Source: Lelliottia nimipressuralis (GTDB lineage Bacteria; Pseudomonadota; Gammaproteobacteria; Enterobacterales; Enterobacteriaceae). Taken from it: a stretch of 64,000 bases of DNA. Within the stretch, counting starts at the first letter, position 1. Each line of letters begins with the position of its first letter. This document shows positions 9,839-21,260 of the stretch, piece after piece. The stretch is from assembly GCF_004115925.1 (NCBI RefSeq), contig NZ_SDDX01000019.1, positions 1 to 64,000 of the forward strand. Reading direction: 5' to 3'. Made by a program: the position numbers and the translations under genes. The notes below the pieces were generated by a model. It ran no database searches. It had not been told where the DNA came from and worked only from the letters and a program-made list of their open reading frames with translations.

Positions 9839-9867
9839 CTTGAAGGGGCAAAATCCGACCCCCATCT
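9839..9867 (+). promoter_or_regulatory. Sigma-32 heat-shock promoter of groESL
   Basis: CTTGAAG and CCCCATCT are separated by 14 bp, matching the sigma-32 consensus (CTTGAAA, 11-15 bp, CCCCATNT). It lies about 80 bp before groES and closely resembles the E. coli groE promoter. Confidence 0.93.
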
Positions 9868-9887
9868 CTCAGGGCACCAGTCGGTAA

Positions 9888-10241
<354 letters not shown>

Positions 10242-10269
10242 TCCGCGAAACGATACTGAACGAATTTGA

Positions 10270-11925
<1,656 letters not shown>

Positions 11926-11987
11926 TTGCCCTACGCCCTGCATCGTTCTGTAACCAGAATGCGTTGGGCGTAACCCTCCCGGAATTG

Positions 11988-12021
11988 AAAAACCCCCAGG
12001 CAGAAATGTCTGGGGGTTTTT
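11988..12021 (+). terminator. groESL terminator
   Basis: A 12-bp stem (AAAAACCCCCAG / CTGGGGGTTTTT) ending in T-rich sequence closes the groESL transcript before yjeI. Confidence 0.92.
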
Positions 12022-12095
12022 CTTTTGTTCATCTTTTTAGTATAAGGTTTACACACGGACAACTCTTGTCCAGCTTATTGCAAACGGGGAATAAC

Positions 12096-12449
12096 ATGCG
12101 CGTTAAAGTCTGTGCAGGGATCGTAGGGGCAGCGTTGCTGCTGGCAGGTTGTAGCTCCAGTAATGAGCTCTCCTCGGCGGGTCAGGGCGTTCGCTTTGTG
12201 GAAGATAAGCCGGGCAGCGAGTGCCAGCTGTTAGGTTCGGCAACCGGTGAGCAGAGTAACTGGATGTCGGGTCAGCACGGTGACGAAGGCGGTTCAATGC
12301 GTGGTGCCGCGAATGCGCTGCGTAACCAGGCGGCGGCAATGGGAGGCAACGTCATTTACGGTGTGAGCAGCCCATCGCAAGGCATTCTGTCGAGCTTTGT
12401 CCCGACGGCCAGTTCCATGAACGGCCAGGTCTATAAGTGCCCGAACTGA
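12096..12449 (+). CDS. yjeI: Lipoprotein YjeI (DUF4156)
   Basis: The start chosen is the ATG at 12096 (GGGGA upstream), giving 117 residues as in E. coli YjeI. The first 19 residues form a lipoprotein signal peptide with the lipobox LLAGC, followed by Ser-Ser-Ser, suggesting an outer-membrane lipoprotein. The rest matches the DUF4156 family, with a Gly/Ala-rich segment near the middle and two further cysteines. The function is not known. It stands alone between the groESL terminator and a shared terminator with epmB. Confidence 0.88.
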   Translation: MRVKVCAGIVGAALLLAGCSSSNELSSAGQGVRFVEDKPGSECQLLGSATGEQSNWMSGQHGDEGGSMRGAANALRNQAAAMGGNVIYGVSSPSQGILSSFVPTASSMNGQVYKCPN

Positions 12450-12506
12450 GTCACGTGCGGGCTAATGTCCTCACCTGAATCCTCTGTTTATCGCAGAGGC
12501 TACAAA

Positions 12507-12540
12507 CAAAAAACGGCAACATCGGTTGCCGTTTTGTTTT
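12507..12540. terminator. Bidirectional terminator between yjeI and epmB
   Basis: AAAACGGCAAC / GTTGCCGTTTT forms a stem with A tracts on one side and T tracts on the other, suited to ending both the converging yjeI and epmB transcripts. Confidence 0.85.
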
Positions 12541-12560
12541 GACTCTACACCATCCGCTTT

Positions 12561-13589
12561 TTACGACTGACGTAGCTGCAAATCCAGTGGCGTTTTGCTC
12601 GGCTCACCACCAATTTCTCGCGCCAGTTTCGGCACCATATAGCCTGATACCAGCGTCAGCAGCTCCCGCATAATCTGCCGGGCTTCCTCATCGCTCACCA
12701 TGAAATGCGCCGCACCCTGAACGCGGTCCAGCACATGCAGGTAATAGGGCATAACCGACGCATCAAACAGCGCATTGCTCAGATCGGCGAGCGCACGTGC
12801 GTTATCATTCACGCCGCGCAACAGCACGCTCTGGTTTAACAAGGTCACGCCAGCCTGGCGCAGACGAACCATCGCCGAACGAAAAGCGTCGTCGATCTCG
12901 TTGGCGTGGTTAATATGATTCACCAGCAGGATTTGCATTCGCGACTGTTCGAAGCGCGAAACCAGGGTATCCGTAATGCGCGCGGGGATCACAATCGGCA
13001 GACGACTGTGAATGCGTAACCGTTTGATGTGCGGGATCGCTTCGAGTTGCGTGAGCAGCCAGTCCAGCTCATGATCCTTCGCCATCAGCGGATCGCCACC
13101 GGAAAAGATGATCTCATCCAGCTCCGGATGGGCGGCAATATAGTCCAGTGCCACCTGCCAGTTGCGTTTATTGCCCTGATTTTCGGCATACGGGAAGTGG
13201 CGACGGAAGCAATAGCGACAATTTACCGCACAGCCACCTTTCACCAGCAGCAGCGCGCGGTTGAGGTATTTATGCAGTAGGCCCGGCACCACGCTGTTCT
13301 GTTCTTCCAGCGGATCGGTGCTATAGCCCGGTGCTGTCACGAACTCATCCTGCGAGGTAAGTACCTGTTTCAGAAGCGGATCGTCGGGATTGCCTTTCTC
13401 CATACGCGCGACAAACGCACGCGGCACGCGCAGGGCAAAGAGGCGTTTTGCTTCACGACCGGCGAGCAAATTTTCATCTGTGTCTATATTCAATAGACGC
13501 AGCAGTTCATCAGGACTGGTGATTACATCGGCAAGTTGCGATAACCAATCTTCTCTGGACGGGGTATTTAGGGTTACAATATGCGCCAT
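12561..13589 (-). CDS. epmB: EF-P beta-lysylation protein EpmB (lysine 2,3-aminomutase-like)
   Basis: EpmB (YjeK) is a radical-SAM enzyme that converts (S)-alpha-lysine to (R)-beta-lysine for attachment to EF-P by EpmA. The 342-residue protein has the iron-sulfur motif C120-x3-C124-x2-C127 (CAVNCRYC), the SAM-binding segment SGGDPLM and the C-terminal PLP-type region found in lysine aminomutases. It is transcribed divergently from efp, with only 41 bp between the two starts, which matches their joint role. The third partner, epmA, lies 8 kb away. Confidence 0.96.
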   Translation of the reverse strand: MAHIVTLNTPSREDWLSQLADVITSPDELLRLLNIDTDENLLAGREAKRLFALRVPRAFVARMEKGNPDDPLLKQVLTSQDEFVTAPGYSTDPLEEQNSVVPGLLHKYLNRALLLVKGGCAVNCRYCFRRHFPYAENQGNKRNWQVALDYIAAHPELDEIIFSGGDPLMAKDHELDWLLTQLEAIPHIKRLRIHSRLPIVIPARITDTLVSRFEQSRMQILLVNHINHANEIDDAFRSAMVRLRQAGVTLLNQSVLLRGVNDNARALADLSNALFDASVMPYYLHVLDRVQGAAHFMVSDEEARQIMRELLTLVSGYMVPKLAREIGGEPSKTPLDLQLRQS

Positions 13590-13630
13590 TTTGTGGCTTA
13601 GCTACCAGTTAACAATTTTCAGAGGGCCTT

Positions 13631-14197
13631 ATGGCGACTTACTATAGCAACGATTTTCGTGCTGGTCTTAAAATCATGATGGACGGCGAACCGTATGCGG
13701 TTGAAGCCAGCGAATTCGTTAAACCAGGTAAAGGCCAGGCATTTGCGCGCGTTAAGCTGCGTCGCCTGCTGACCGGTACCCGTGTTGAGAAAACCTTCAA
13801 ATCCACCGACTCCGCTGAAGGCGCTGACGTGGTCGATATGAACCTGACCTTCCTGTACAACGACGGCGAGTTCTATCACTTCATGAACAACGAAACTTTC
13901 GAGCAGTTGGCTGCTGATGAGAAAGCCGTTGGTGACAACGCGAAATGGCTGCTGGATCAGGCTGAATGCATCGTGACCCTGTGGAACGGTCAGCCTATCA
14001 GCGTGACTCCGCCTAACTTCGTTGAGCTGGAAATCATTGAAACCGATCCAGGCCTGAAAGGTGATACCGCAGGGACTGGCGGCAAGCCAGCAACGCTGTC
14101 CACTGGCGCAGTGGTTAAAGTTCCACTATTCGTTCAGATTGGCGAAGTGATCAAAGTGGATACTCGCTCTGGCGAATACGTATCCCGCGTGAAGTAA
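13631..14197 (+). CDS. efp: Elongation factor P
   Basis: EF-P binds between the P and E sites of the ribosome and relieves stalling at polyproline stretches. The 188-residue protein has the usual three beta-barrel domains. The N-terminal domain carries the modified loop [12 protein letters not shown], where Lys34 receives beta-lysine from EpmA. The C-terminal domain ends [13 protein letters not shown]. It is divergent from epmB, whose product makes the modifying group, and epmA is also in this window. Confidence 0.99.
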   Translation: MATYYSNDFRAGLKIMMDGEPYAVEASEFVKPGKGQAFARVKLRRLLTGTRVEKTFKSTDSAEGADVVDMNLTFLYNDGEFYHFMNNETFEQLAADEKAVGDNAKWLLDQAECIVTLWNGQPISVTPPNFVELEIIETDPGLKGDTAGTGGKPATLSTGAVVKVPLFVQIGEVIKVDTRSGEYVSRVK

Positions 14198-14213
14198 TTC
14201 ATGTAAATGATTG

Positions 14214-14235
14214 AGGCGCAGCGTCTGCTGCGCCT
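14214..14235 (+). terminator. Hairpin after efp
   Basis: AGGCGCAG / CTGCGCCT forms an 8-bp stem 16 bases after the efp stop, but only a weak T-rich region follows. It may be a leaky terminator reading into ecnA. Confidence 0.5.
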
Positions 14236-14252
14236 GATTGATTCAGGCAGGG

Positions 14253-14387
14253 ATGATGAAACGTACCGTTAAAATTCTGCTGATGCTGGTGCTCTCCAGC
14301 GCGATCCTTTCCGGGTGCAACACCGCACGTGGTGTCGGCGAGGATATTAAAGATCTGGGCCATGTTATTTCCCACGCGGCCAGCTAA
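14253..14387 (+). CDS. ecnA: Entericidin A lipoprotein
   Basis: This 44-residue peptide ([10 protein letters not shown]...ISHAAS) has a lipoprotein signal ending in the lipobox LSGC, then the entericidin core [10 protein letters not shown]. In E. coli EcnA is described as the antidote-like partner of the bacteriolytic EcnB. GCAGGGATG precedes it; the second Met could also serve as start. It lies 110 bp before ecnB and shares its core sequence, so the two look like a tandem duplication. The antidote role is taken from E. coli. Confidence 0.92.
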   Translation: MMKRTVKILLMLVLSSAILSGCNTARGVGEDIKDLGHVISHAAS

Positions 14388-14497
14388 TCACTTCTAAAAC
14401 TCCGAAAAAATACGTCCTTTTCCGTCGACCGGCGGGATTTTGTCTATCCTTAAGTGGCTATACACAAATAACATTGGCTATAAAAGGAAGATATATT

Positions 14498-14644
14498 ATG
14501 GTTAAGAAAACAATTGCAGCGATCTTTTCTGTACTGGTGCTTTCCTCAGTATTAACCGCATGCAACACCACGCGTGGCGTGGGTGAAGATATCCAAAGCG
14601 GCGGTAACGCTATTTCTGGTGCAGCAACGAAAGCACAGAATTAA
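14498..14644 (+). CDS. ecnB: Entericidin B lipoprotein
   Basis: The 48-residue peptide starts [17 protein letters not shown], has the lipobox LTAC and the core [21 protein letters not shown], and matches E. coli EcnB in length. EcnB is a small amphipathic lipoprotein reported to promote cell lysis in stationary phase under RpoS control. AAAAGGAAG precedes the ATG. It is downstream of ecnA and converges with the LuxR-type gene at 14685, a layout like the Citrobacter freundii ecn locus. Confidence 0.94.
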   Translation: MVKKTIAAIFSVLVLSSVLTACNTTRGVGEDIQSGGNAISGAATKAQN

Positions 14645-14658
14645 TAGCGGTGTTAACG

Positions 14659-14686
14659 GACGGTACGGAACTGCCACCGTACCGTC
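14659..14686. terminator. Perfect inverted repeat between ecnB and the LuxR-type gene
   Basis: A 10-bp perfect stem (GACGGTACGG / CCGTACCGTC) with an 8-base loop lies between the converging ecnB and the regulator gene and touches the latter's stop codon. There is no T run, so it is only a possible shared terminator. Confidence 0.5.
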
Positions 14687-15284
14687 AGCTTGCAACGTCC
14701 TGAAGTGTCAAAAACGGTGAAAACCGCGTATCCATATGCAGCTTCATACGGATGTTCCGTTTGTAGGTGTAAACCGTCTTACTGTTAATACTCAGCTTAC
14801 CGGCAATTTTCTGATTGCTCGCGCCTTCCATCCACAGTGCTAATACTTTCTCTTCCTGTCGTGTCAGGAGCGGCGTCGCAATTTGCGGTATCTCATAGCT
14901 GGCACAGGAACTCAGGGCGTCATTAATCACCGTCGCCAGCGTGTAGAGCGGCGTGTTTTTACACAGCGAGGCCCACAGCGGGAACTTTTTTATATATTGC
15001 GACATGTCCGTTTTTTCGCTGGATTGCAGCAAAATAAAAGGCCGCGTCTCGCTGGCAATGAGCAGCGAGGAGAGTTGCTGGATATCACCCATATCCTGAG
15101 TAAAACTATTTAAGTCAGCAATAATCAGCGTAGGGTTCCATTGCAGGATATGTTCCCTGGCAAGGAACAGGTTGTTAACGCCGGTGACCATAAAAGAGCC
15201 GGGGAACAGACCTGAATGATTGAGCCATGCTGCAAACCCTGAGCGGGTGAAGTGACAACGGTCAATCAAGAGAATTTTAAACAT
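14685..15284 (-). CDS. ecnR: LuxR-type regulator of the entericidin locus (EcnR-like)
   Basis: The C-terminal 65 residues form a LuxR/FixJ helix-turn-helix (LLTRQEEKVLALWMEGASNQ, then KLSINSKTVYTYKRNI). The N-terminal 120 residues resemble a degenerate receiver domain (FKILLIDRCHFTRSGFAAWL, LIIADLNS) without a clear phosphoacceptor setting, as in RcsB/BglJ-like pseudoreceivers. I start at the ATG at 15284 (199 residues) because the receiver fold begins there. A GTG 17 codons upstream lacks a ribosome site as well, so the start is uncertain. Position beside ecnAB matches EcnR of Citrobacter freundii. The signal is unknown. Confidence 0.78.
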   Translation of the reverse strand: MFKILLIDRCHFTRSGFAAWLNHSGLFPGSFMVTGVNNLFLAREHILQWNPTLIIADLNSFTQDMGDIQQLSSLLIASETRPFILLQSSEKTDMSQYIKKFPLWASLCKNTPLYTLATVINDALSSCASYEIPQIATPLLTRQEEKVLALWMEGASNQKIAGKLSINSKTVYTYKRNIRMKLHMDTRFSPFLTLQDVAS

Positions 15285-15473
15285 GTTTTTTTTCGCATCA
15301 GGCAACGGGTTCGGCTTTCTGCCATCAGAAAGCACACCATCATAGGGAAGTCCGATGAGTGATAAATGATGGAACTCCGTTGCATACTGAGGCTATTTCA
15401 GGCTTTTACTTACATTCAGCAAACAGATTGAAAAAAAATCACATCTTGCGCAGAATAGGCCTCTCAACTCAGC

Positions 15474-15518
15474 CTTGCGGGACGACCTGCAAGCGCTTCT
15501 CTCACCGGGGACGGCCCC
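15474..15518 (+). promoter_or_regulatory. Guanidine-II (mini-ykkC) riboswitch
   Basis: Two consecutive hairpins each carry an ACGR tetraloop: CTTGCGGG-ACGA-CCTGCAAG (15474-15493) and GGGG-ACGG-CCCC (15507-15518), 13 bases apart. This is the defining structure of the guanidine-II riboswitch. It lies 30 bp before sugE/gdx, a guanidinium exporter, and about 20 bp before its ribosome site, so guanidine binding probably frees translation. The rest of the gap back to the regulator gene shows only AT-rich promoter-like sequence. Confidence 0.93.
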
Positions 15519-15547
15519 AGACTGTTATTTAAGTTAAGGAGCCTGAT

Positions 15548-15865
15548 ATGTCCTGGATAATTCTCTTGATCGCCGGTTTGCTGGAAGTGGTGTGGGCCAT
15601 TGGCCTGAAATACACCCACGGTTTTACTCGCCTCACGCCCAGCATCATTACCGTCACCGCGATGATTGTCAGTATTGCACTGCTCTCTTGGGCGATGCGC
15701 ACGCTGCCCGTGGGGACAGCCTATGCCGTGTGGACGGGGATTGGCGCAGTCGGTGCGGCAATTACCGGCATTCTGCTGCTGGGGGAATCCGCGAGTCCGG
15801 CGCGAATCGCCAGCCTCGCGTTAATCGTCGCGGGGATTATTGGGTTGAAACTCAGCACCCATTAA
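15548..15865 (+). CDS. gdx: Guanidinium exporter Gdx (SugE)
   Basis: Gdx, formerly SugE, is a small multidrug resistance (SMR) family proton-coupled exporter of guanidinium that works as a dual-topology dimer in the inner membrane. The 105-residue protein has four hydrophobic segments and the essential membrane Glu13 in [16 protein letters not shown]. The Gdx-type segment [15 protein letters not shown] distinguishes it little from EmrE-like drug pumps by itself. The upstream guanidine-II riboswitch supports the guanidinium role. AAGGAG precedes the ATG, and the stop overlaps the converging blc by 4 bp. Confidence 0.95.
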   Translation: MSWIILLIAGLLEVVWAIGLKYTHGFTRLTPSIITVTAMIVSIALLSWAMRTLPVGTAYAVWTGIGAVGAAITGILLLGESASPARIASLALIVAGIIGLKLSTH

Positions 15866-16392
15866 TGCGGCTGTTCAACCCAGATTAATTTCGACACATC
15901 AAACCCTTGTCGGGTCGCGACATCGAGCATTTGCTTTTTCATTTCGTCAGAAATGGTCGGTGTGCGTGAGAGTATCCACAGATAGTCGCGATCCGGCCCG
16001 CAGACCAGCGCATGGCGATATTCCCGGTCCAGCGCAATCACGTTATAGCCGCCGTAGAACGGACCAAAGAACGACACTTTCAGCGCGGCTCTGCTCGGGT
16101 CGCCGGTAAAGTAGGCTTTGCCGATCGTCTGCTGCCACATCCCACGCTCTGGATTATATCCCTTATTAATGACCTGAATGCCACCGTCATCCATGGTGCT
16201 GTAGGTTGCGGTGACGCGCTGTAACCCGCGCTCAAAGCGGTGATCGAGACGGGCGATTTCATACCAGGTACCGAGATAACGCTGTGCATCAAAGTTATTC
16301 ACTACGGTGACGCCATTCGGCGGGGTAGGGGAACTACAGGCCACAACTAAAAACGCGGCTGTCACCGCGGCGATAACAGGCAAAATGCGCAT
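15862..16392 (-). CDS. blc: Outer-membrane lipocalin Blc
   Basis: Blc is an outer-membrane lipoprotein of the lipocalin fold that binds lysophospholipids and is induced in stationary phase and envelope stress in E. coli. The 176-residue protein has a lipoprotein signal with the acylated Cys19 (LVVAC) and the lipocalin signature [14 protein letters not shown] at residues 41-54. A second conserved block reads [17 protein letters not shown]. It lies 63 bp after ampC on the same strand, as in E. coli. Its ribosome site lies in one arm of an inverted repeat. Confidence 0.96.
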   Translation of the reverse strand: MRILPVIAAVTAAFLVVACSSPTPPNGVTVVNNFDAQRYLGTWYEIARLDHRFERGLQRVTATYSTMDDGGIQVINKGYNPERGMWQQTIGKAYFTGDPSRAALKVSFFGPFYGGYNVIALDREYRHALVCGPDRDYLWILSRTPTISDEMKKQMLDVATRQGFDVSKLIWVEQPH

Positions 16393-16397
16393 AGAAG

Positions 16398-16440
16398 TTT
16401 CCTTGCTGTTTTTTGTTAAGTGTAGATGACAGCAAGGAAA
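16398..16440 (-). promoter_or_regulatory. Inverted repeat covering the blc ribosome-binding site
   Basis: TTTCCTTGCTG and CAGCAAGGAAA form an 11-bp perfect inverted repeat with a 21-base loop in the leader between ampC and blc. The arm next to blc contains the AAGGAA ribosome site nine bases before the ATG. Folding in RNA would hide that site. Confidence 0.55.
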
Positions 16441-16455
16441 ATGCGGGACAAAAGG

Positions 16456-17658
<1,203 letters not shown>

Positions 17659-18018
17659 TCAAATTGTGACGATAGCAACCAGGGTGACAACCGTCAGAAT
17701 GGTCGCCAGACCGTAGAACACCCACTTGCCGTTAGGCACGTGGATTTTCAGGTCATGCATGGCGTGGTGGATGCGATGCAGCCCCAGCCAGAGCGGCAGA
17801 ACAATCATCAGGAAGATAAACACACGGCCAATAAAGCTGCTGGCGAACGCAAACACGCGGTCGTAGCCCAGCGCATCGCCAGGGAACAGCCCCAGTGGCA
17901 GCAAGATCGCTACCAGCAGGATGATGACCGGTGCGACGATGGCGCCCCACATGCCGCCTGCACCGAACAGGCCCCAGAATACCGGCTCGTCAGAACGTTT
18001 TGGATTGGGATTAATCAC
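17659..18018 (-). CDS. frdD: Fumarate reductase subunit D
   Basis: FrdD, with FrdC, anchors the fumarate reductase FrdAB in the inner membrane and helps bind menaquinol. The 119-residue protein has three hydrophobic segments and matches E. coli FrdD in length and in its start ([24 protein letters not shown], shortened here from the family). It is last in frdABCD, 10 bp after frdC. The ampC promoter lies inside its last codons. Confidence 0.97.
   Translation of the reverse strand: MINPNPKRSDEPVFWGLFGAGGMWGAIVAPVIILLVAILLPLGLFPGDALGYDRVFAFASSFIGRVFIFLMIVLPLWLGLHRIHHAMHDLKIHVPNGKWVFYGLATILTVVTLVAIVTI
17663..17690 (-). promoter_or_regulatory. ampC promoter inside frdD
   Basis: On the minus strand TTGTCA and CACAAT are separated by 16 bp in the last codons of frdD. 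The E. coli ampC promoter has the same -35 and spacer with TACAAT as -10. The C for T change at the first -10 base should make this promoter weaker. Confidence 0.75.
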
Positions 18019-18028
18019 TCAGGCCTCC

Positions 18029-18424
18029 TTACCAGAACAGTGCCACAAACAGAACGACCACAGTCACCACTGCAGTCACCGCCCAAAGCCCTTTAATGAC
18101 AGGCTCCGGTCCCATTTTCTCGCCTTTCACGATGATGTTTGCTGCTTTCGGCGCCAGCTCAAACCAGGTTTTCGTATGCAGCAGCGCGGCGGCGAGCACG
18201 ATCAGGTTCAGGATCACCACGATCGGGTTTTGCAGGAAGCCCACAAAACTGGCCCAGGTTTCCGGGCCATGCTTCAGCGCGAAAAGGCCGTACATCAGTT
18301 CAAGGCTGAACCAGACCGCGGGAACCGCCGTGCCTTCACGCAGCATATAGAAGCGATAAAACGGCAGTTTCTTCCACCAGGTGGCTGGCATTGGCCGCAC
18401 GTAGGCTTTGCGTTTAGTCGTCAT
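18029..18424 (-). CDS. frdC: Fumarate reductase subunit C
   Basis: FrdC is the second membrane anchor of fumarate reductase. It is 131 residues with three hydrophobic segments, starting [22 protein letters not shown] (shortened: [11 protein letters not shown]). Two ATGs are adjacent; I take the second because AAGGAG then has a six-base spacer, whereas the first leaves only three. It is 10 bp after frdB in the operon. A conserved Glu in the first helix region ([19 protein letters not shown]) lies near the quinone site in the family. Confidence 0.96.
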   Translation of the reverse strand: MTTKRKAYVRPMPATWWKKLPFYRFYMLREGTAVPAVWFSLELMYGLFALKHGPETWASFVGFLQNPIVVILNLIVLAAALLHTKTWFELAPKAANIIVKGEKMGPEPVIKGLWAVTAVVTVVVLFVALFW

Positions 18425-18434
18425 CATGCACTCC

Positions 18435-19169
18435 TTAGCGTGGTTTCAGGGTAGCGATAAGAAAGTCTTTCGAGCTTTCCACTTTACCCTGCTGAATAGC
18501 GGCGGCCGGGTCGACATGCTTCGGACACACTTCCGAGCAATAGCCCACAAAAGTGCAACTCCACACGCCGTTCTGGCTGTTCAGCTGCGCCATACGTTCT
18601 TTCTTCCCGTGGTCGCGGCTGTCTTCGTTATAACGGTGTGCCAGCGTGATGGCGGCCGGGCCGATAAACTCCGGATTCAGGCCGAACTGCGGGCAGGCGG
18701 CGTAGCACAGACCGCAGTTGATGCAGCCGGAGAACTGATGGTATTTCGCCATCTGCGCCGGGGTTTGGGTGTTTGGACCCTGATCCGGCGTGCGCGGGTT
18801 GCCAATAATATACGGCTTAATCGCTTCCAGACTTTCGATAAAGTGGGTCATATCGACCACCAGATCGCGTTCAATCGGGAAGTTACCCAGCGCTTCAACC
18901 TTCATGCCCTTGGTGTACTCGCGCAGGAAGGTTTTACAGGCCAGTTTCGGCACTTTGTTGACCATCATGCCGCAGGAGCCGCAGATAGCCATGCGGCAGG
19001 ACCAGCGATAGCTGAGGTCGGGTGCGAGGTTATCTTTGATGTACCCGAGCGCATCCAGCAGGGAGGTCTGCTCATCAAAAGGCACGTCGTAGAACGCGCT
19101 GTGCGGTGCGGCGTCCACTTCCGGGTTGTAGCGCACCACTTCAATTTTCAACGTCTGCATCTCAGCCAT
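18435..19169 (-). CDS. frdB: Fumarate reductase iron-sulfur subunit B
   Basis: FrdB passes electrons from menaquinol to the FrdA flavin through three iron-sulfur clusters. The 244-residue protein has the 2Fe-2S ligands in [13 protein letters not shown] and two ferredoxin-type Cys sets, [13 protein letters not shown] and CSEVCPK. I start at the ATG 19169, giving [19 protein letters not shown] as in E. coli; this start lies inside the last codons of frdA (8-bp overlap), implying coupled translation. Confidence 0.97.
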   Translation of the reverse strand: MAEMQTLKIEVVRYNPEVDAAPHSAFYDVPFDEQTSLLDALGYIKDNLAPDLSYRWSCRMAICGSCGMMVNKVPKLACKTFLREYTKGMKVEALGNFPIERDLVVDMTHFIESLEAIKPYIIGNPRTPDQGPNTQTPAQMAKYHQFSGCINCGLCYAACPQFGLNPEFIGPAAITLAHRYNEDSRDHGKKERMAQLNSQNGVWSCTFVGYCSEVCPKHVDPAAAIQQGKVESSKDFLIATLKPR

Positions 19170-20952
19170 TCGCCTTCTCCTTCTTATCGGCTGCTTCCGC
19201 TTCTGCCCCATACACGCGTTTTGCTGGTGGCAGCGTGGTAATTTTCACGTCGCTGTAATCCAGACGAGTGGTACCGTCCGCGTCGCGATAAGCGAGGGTA
19301 TGCTTGAGGAAATTCACGTCGTCGCGTTCGGTACAGCCTTCGTCCAGACGCTGATGCGCGCCGCGCGACTCTTTACGCGCCAGGGCGGAGTGCGCCATAC
19401 ATTCGGCAACGTTCAGGCCGTGGCCCAGCTCGATGGTGTAGAGCAGGTCGGTGTTAAACACGCTGGAGGTATCGGTAATGCGCACGCGTTTGAAGCGCTC
19501 CTGCAGTTCCGCCAGCTTATCGACGGTTTTCTGCATCAGCTCCGGCGTACGGTAGATGCCGCAGCCTTCTTCCATGGAGAGTCCCATTTCGTCGCGGATT
19601 TTCGCCCAGTTTTCCGTCCCTTCCTGGTTAACCAGCGCTTTCAGGCGTTTTTCGACATCCACTACCTGCGCGTCCAGCGCGGCGCTGTTGGCTTCACCGG
19701 CGGTAGCAGCACGCTCCATCGCACGCTCACCTGCCATACGACCAAACACCACCAGTTCTGCCAGCGAGTTAGAGCCGAGGCGGTTGGCACCGTGCAGGCC
19801 GACGGAAGAGCACTCCCCGACGGCAAACAGCCCTTTGATGCGCGTTTCGCACTGCTGATCGGTTTCGATACCGCCCATGGTGTAGTGCGCCGTTGGACGC
19901 ACTGGGATCGGTTCTTTCACCGGGTCAACGCCGACGTAGGCTTTCGCCAGTTCGCAGATGAACGGCAGACGCTCCAGTAATTTCTTCTCGCCCAGATGGC
20001 GCAGGTCGAGATAGACCACATCGCCGCGCGGCGTGGAGATGGTGTTACCTTTGCGCCATTCGTGCCAGAACGCCTGAGAAACTTTGTCGCGCGGACCGAG
20101 TTCCATGTATTTGTTTTTCGGCTCACCGAGCGGTGTTTCCGGGCCCATGCCGTAATCCTGCAGATAGCGATAGCCATCTTTGTTGACCAGAATACCGCCT
20201 TCACCACGGCAGCCTTCTGTCATCAAAATGCCGGAACCCGGCAGACCGGTTGGGTGGTACTGCACGAACTCCATGTCGCGCAGCGGAATGCCGTGGCTAA
20301 GCGCCATGCCCATGCCATCACCGGTGACGATCCCGCCGTTGGTATTGTAGCGATAGACGCGGCCTGCACCGCCCGTCGCCATCACTACCGCATTGGCGCG
20401 AATCTGAATCAGCGTGCCTTCCATCATGTTCATCGCCACCAGACCACGGGCATGACCGTCGTCAACCAGAATGTCGAGGACGAAGTGTTCGTCAAAACGT
20501 TGAATTTGAGGGAACTGAAGGGAGGTCTGGAACAGGGTGTGGAGCATGTGGAAGCCGGTTTTATCGGCGGCAAACCAGGTGCGTTCGATTTTCATTCCGC
20601 CGAAGCGGCGCACGTTAACGCTACCGTCCGGACGGCGACTCCACGGGCAGCCCCACTGCTCCAGCTGGGTCATTTCCGTCGGGCAGTGATGGACAAAGTA
20701 GTCAACGACGTCCTGTTCGCAAAGCCAGTCGCCCCCTGCAACCGTGTCGTGGAAATGGTATTCGAAGCTGTCATGATCCTGCGCTACGGCGGCGGACCCT
20801 CCTTCTGCGGCAACCGTGTGGCTGCGCATCGGATAGACTTTTGAAATCAGTGCGATTTTAGCGGTTGGATTCGCTTGTGCTGCAGCAATCGCAGCCCGTA
20901 ATCCTGCGCCGCCAGCACCTATAACGACAAGATCGGCTTGAAAAGTTTGCAC
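19162..20952 (-). CDS. frdA: Fumarate reductase flavoprotein subunit A
   Basis: FrdA reduces fumarate to succinate in anaerobic respiration at the inner face of the membrane. The 596-residue protein has the FAD-binding motif [10 protein letters not shown] at residues 12-21, His45 for covalent FAD in [12 protein letters not shown], and the substrate-site segment [21 protein letters not shown]. It is first in frdABCD. An FNR-like site and a -10 element precede it. DcuA and AspA, encoded upstream in the window, supply its substrate. Confidence 0.98.
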   Translation of the reverse strand: MQTFQADLVVIGAGGAGLRAAIAAAQANPTAKIALISKVYPMRSHTVAAEGGSAAVAQDHDSFEYHFHDTVAGGDWLCEQDVVDYFVHHCPTEMTQLEQWGCPWSRRPDGSVNVRRFGGMKIERTWFAADKTGFHMLHTLFQTSLQFPQIQRFDEHFVLDILVDDGHARGLVAMNMMEGTLIQIRANAVVMATGGAGRVYRYNTNGGIVTGDGMGMALSHGIPLRDMEFVQYHPTGLPGSGILMTEGCRGEGGILVNKDGYRYLQDYGMGPETPLGEPKNKYMELGPRDKVSQAFWHEWRKGNTISTPRGDVVYLDLRHLGEKKLLERLPFICELAKAYVGVDPVKEPIPVRPTAHYTMGGIETDQQCETRIKGLFAVGECSSVGLHGANRLGSNSLAELVVFGRMAGERAMERAATAGEANSAALDAQVVDVEKRLKALVNQEGTENWAKIRDEMGLSMEEGCGIYRTPELMQKTVDKLAELQERFKRVRITDTSSVFNTDLLYTIELGHGLNVAECMAHSALARKESRGAHQRLDEGCTERDDVNFLKHTLAYRDADGTTRLDYSDVKITTLPPAKRVYGAEAEAADKKEKANG

Positions 20953-21058
20953 GACATTCCTCCAGATTTTTGTTTTTTCGCAACGTGTGACCTGACAGGT
21001 TTCACTTGCCGCAAGGGCGGTTGCGAATGCGTTTCCACTGCTCCTTTATGGGTAAAAC

Positions 21059-21099
21059 AGTATAACCGTATGGATGTGGGGGAAATTTGACGCGTTCGA
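21059..21099 (-). promoter_or_regulatory. frd promoter with FNR-like site
   Basis: On the minus strand TCGAACGCGTCAA resembles the FNR consensus TTGATNNNNATCAA, and TATACT lies 23 bp further on as a -10. The spacing puts the FNR-like site near -41, typical of FNR-activated promoters, and the sequence is close to the E. coli frd promoter as I recall it. The rest of the 308-bp gap to epmA holds nothing else I can name. Confidence 0.75.
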
Positions 21100-21260
21100 T
21101 TTTTTTGCTGTTAAGTCCTGGGATTTATCACCGTAATTGATGGATTGCGTCACGGAATTTAGCGGATTGCTGAATCGAGAAAATTTACTGTGCAAAATTT
21201 GTCTCTCTCCCCGCTAACGAGTAGACTTCGTGCCCTTGTCTGAATCCGGAGAAAATTCCC

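Noticed and set aside
14253..14644. ecnA/ecnB as a classical toxin-antitoxin operon
   Set aside because: Both are lipoproteins with separate leaders and a 110-bp gap; the antidote role rests on E. coli literature, not on any sequence feature seen here.
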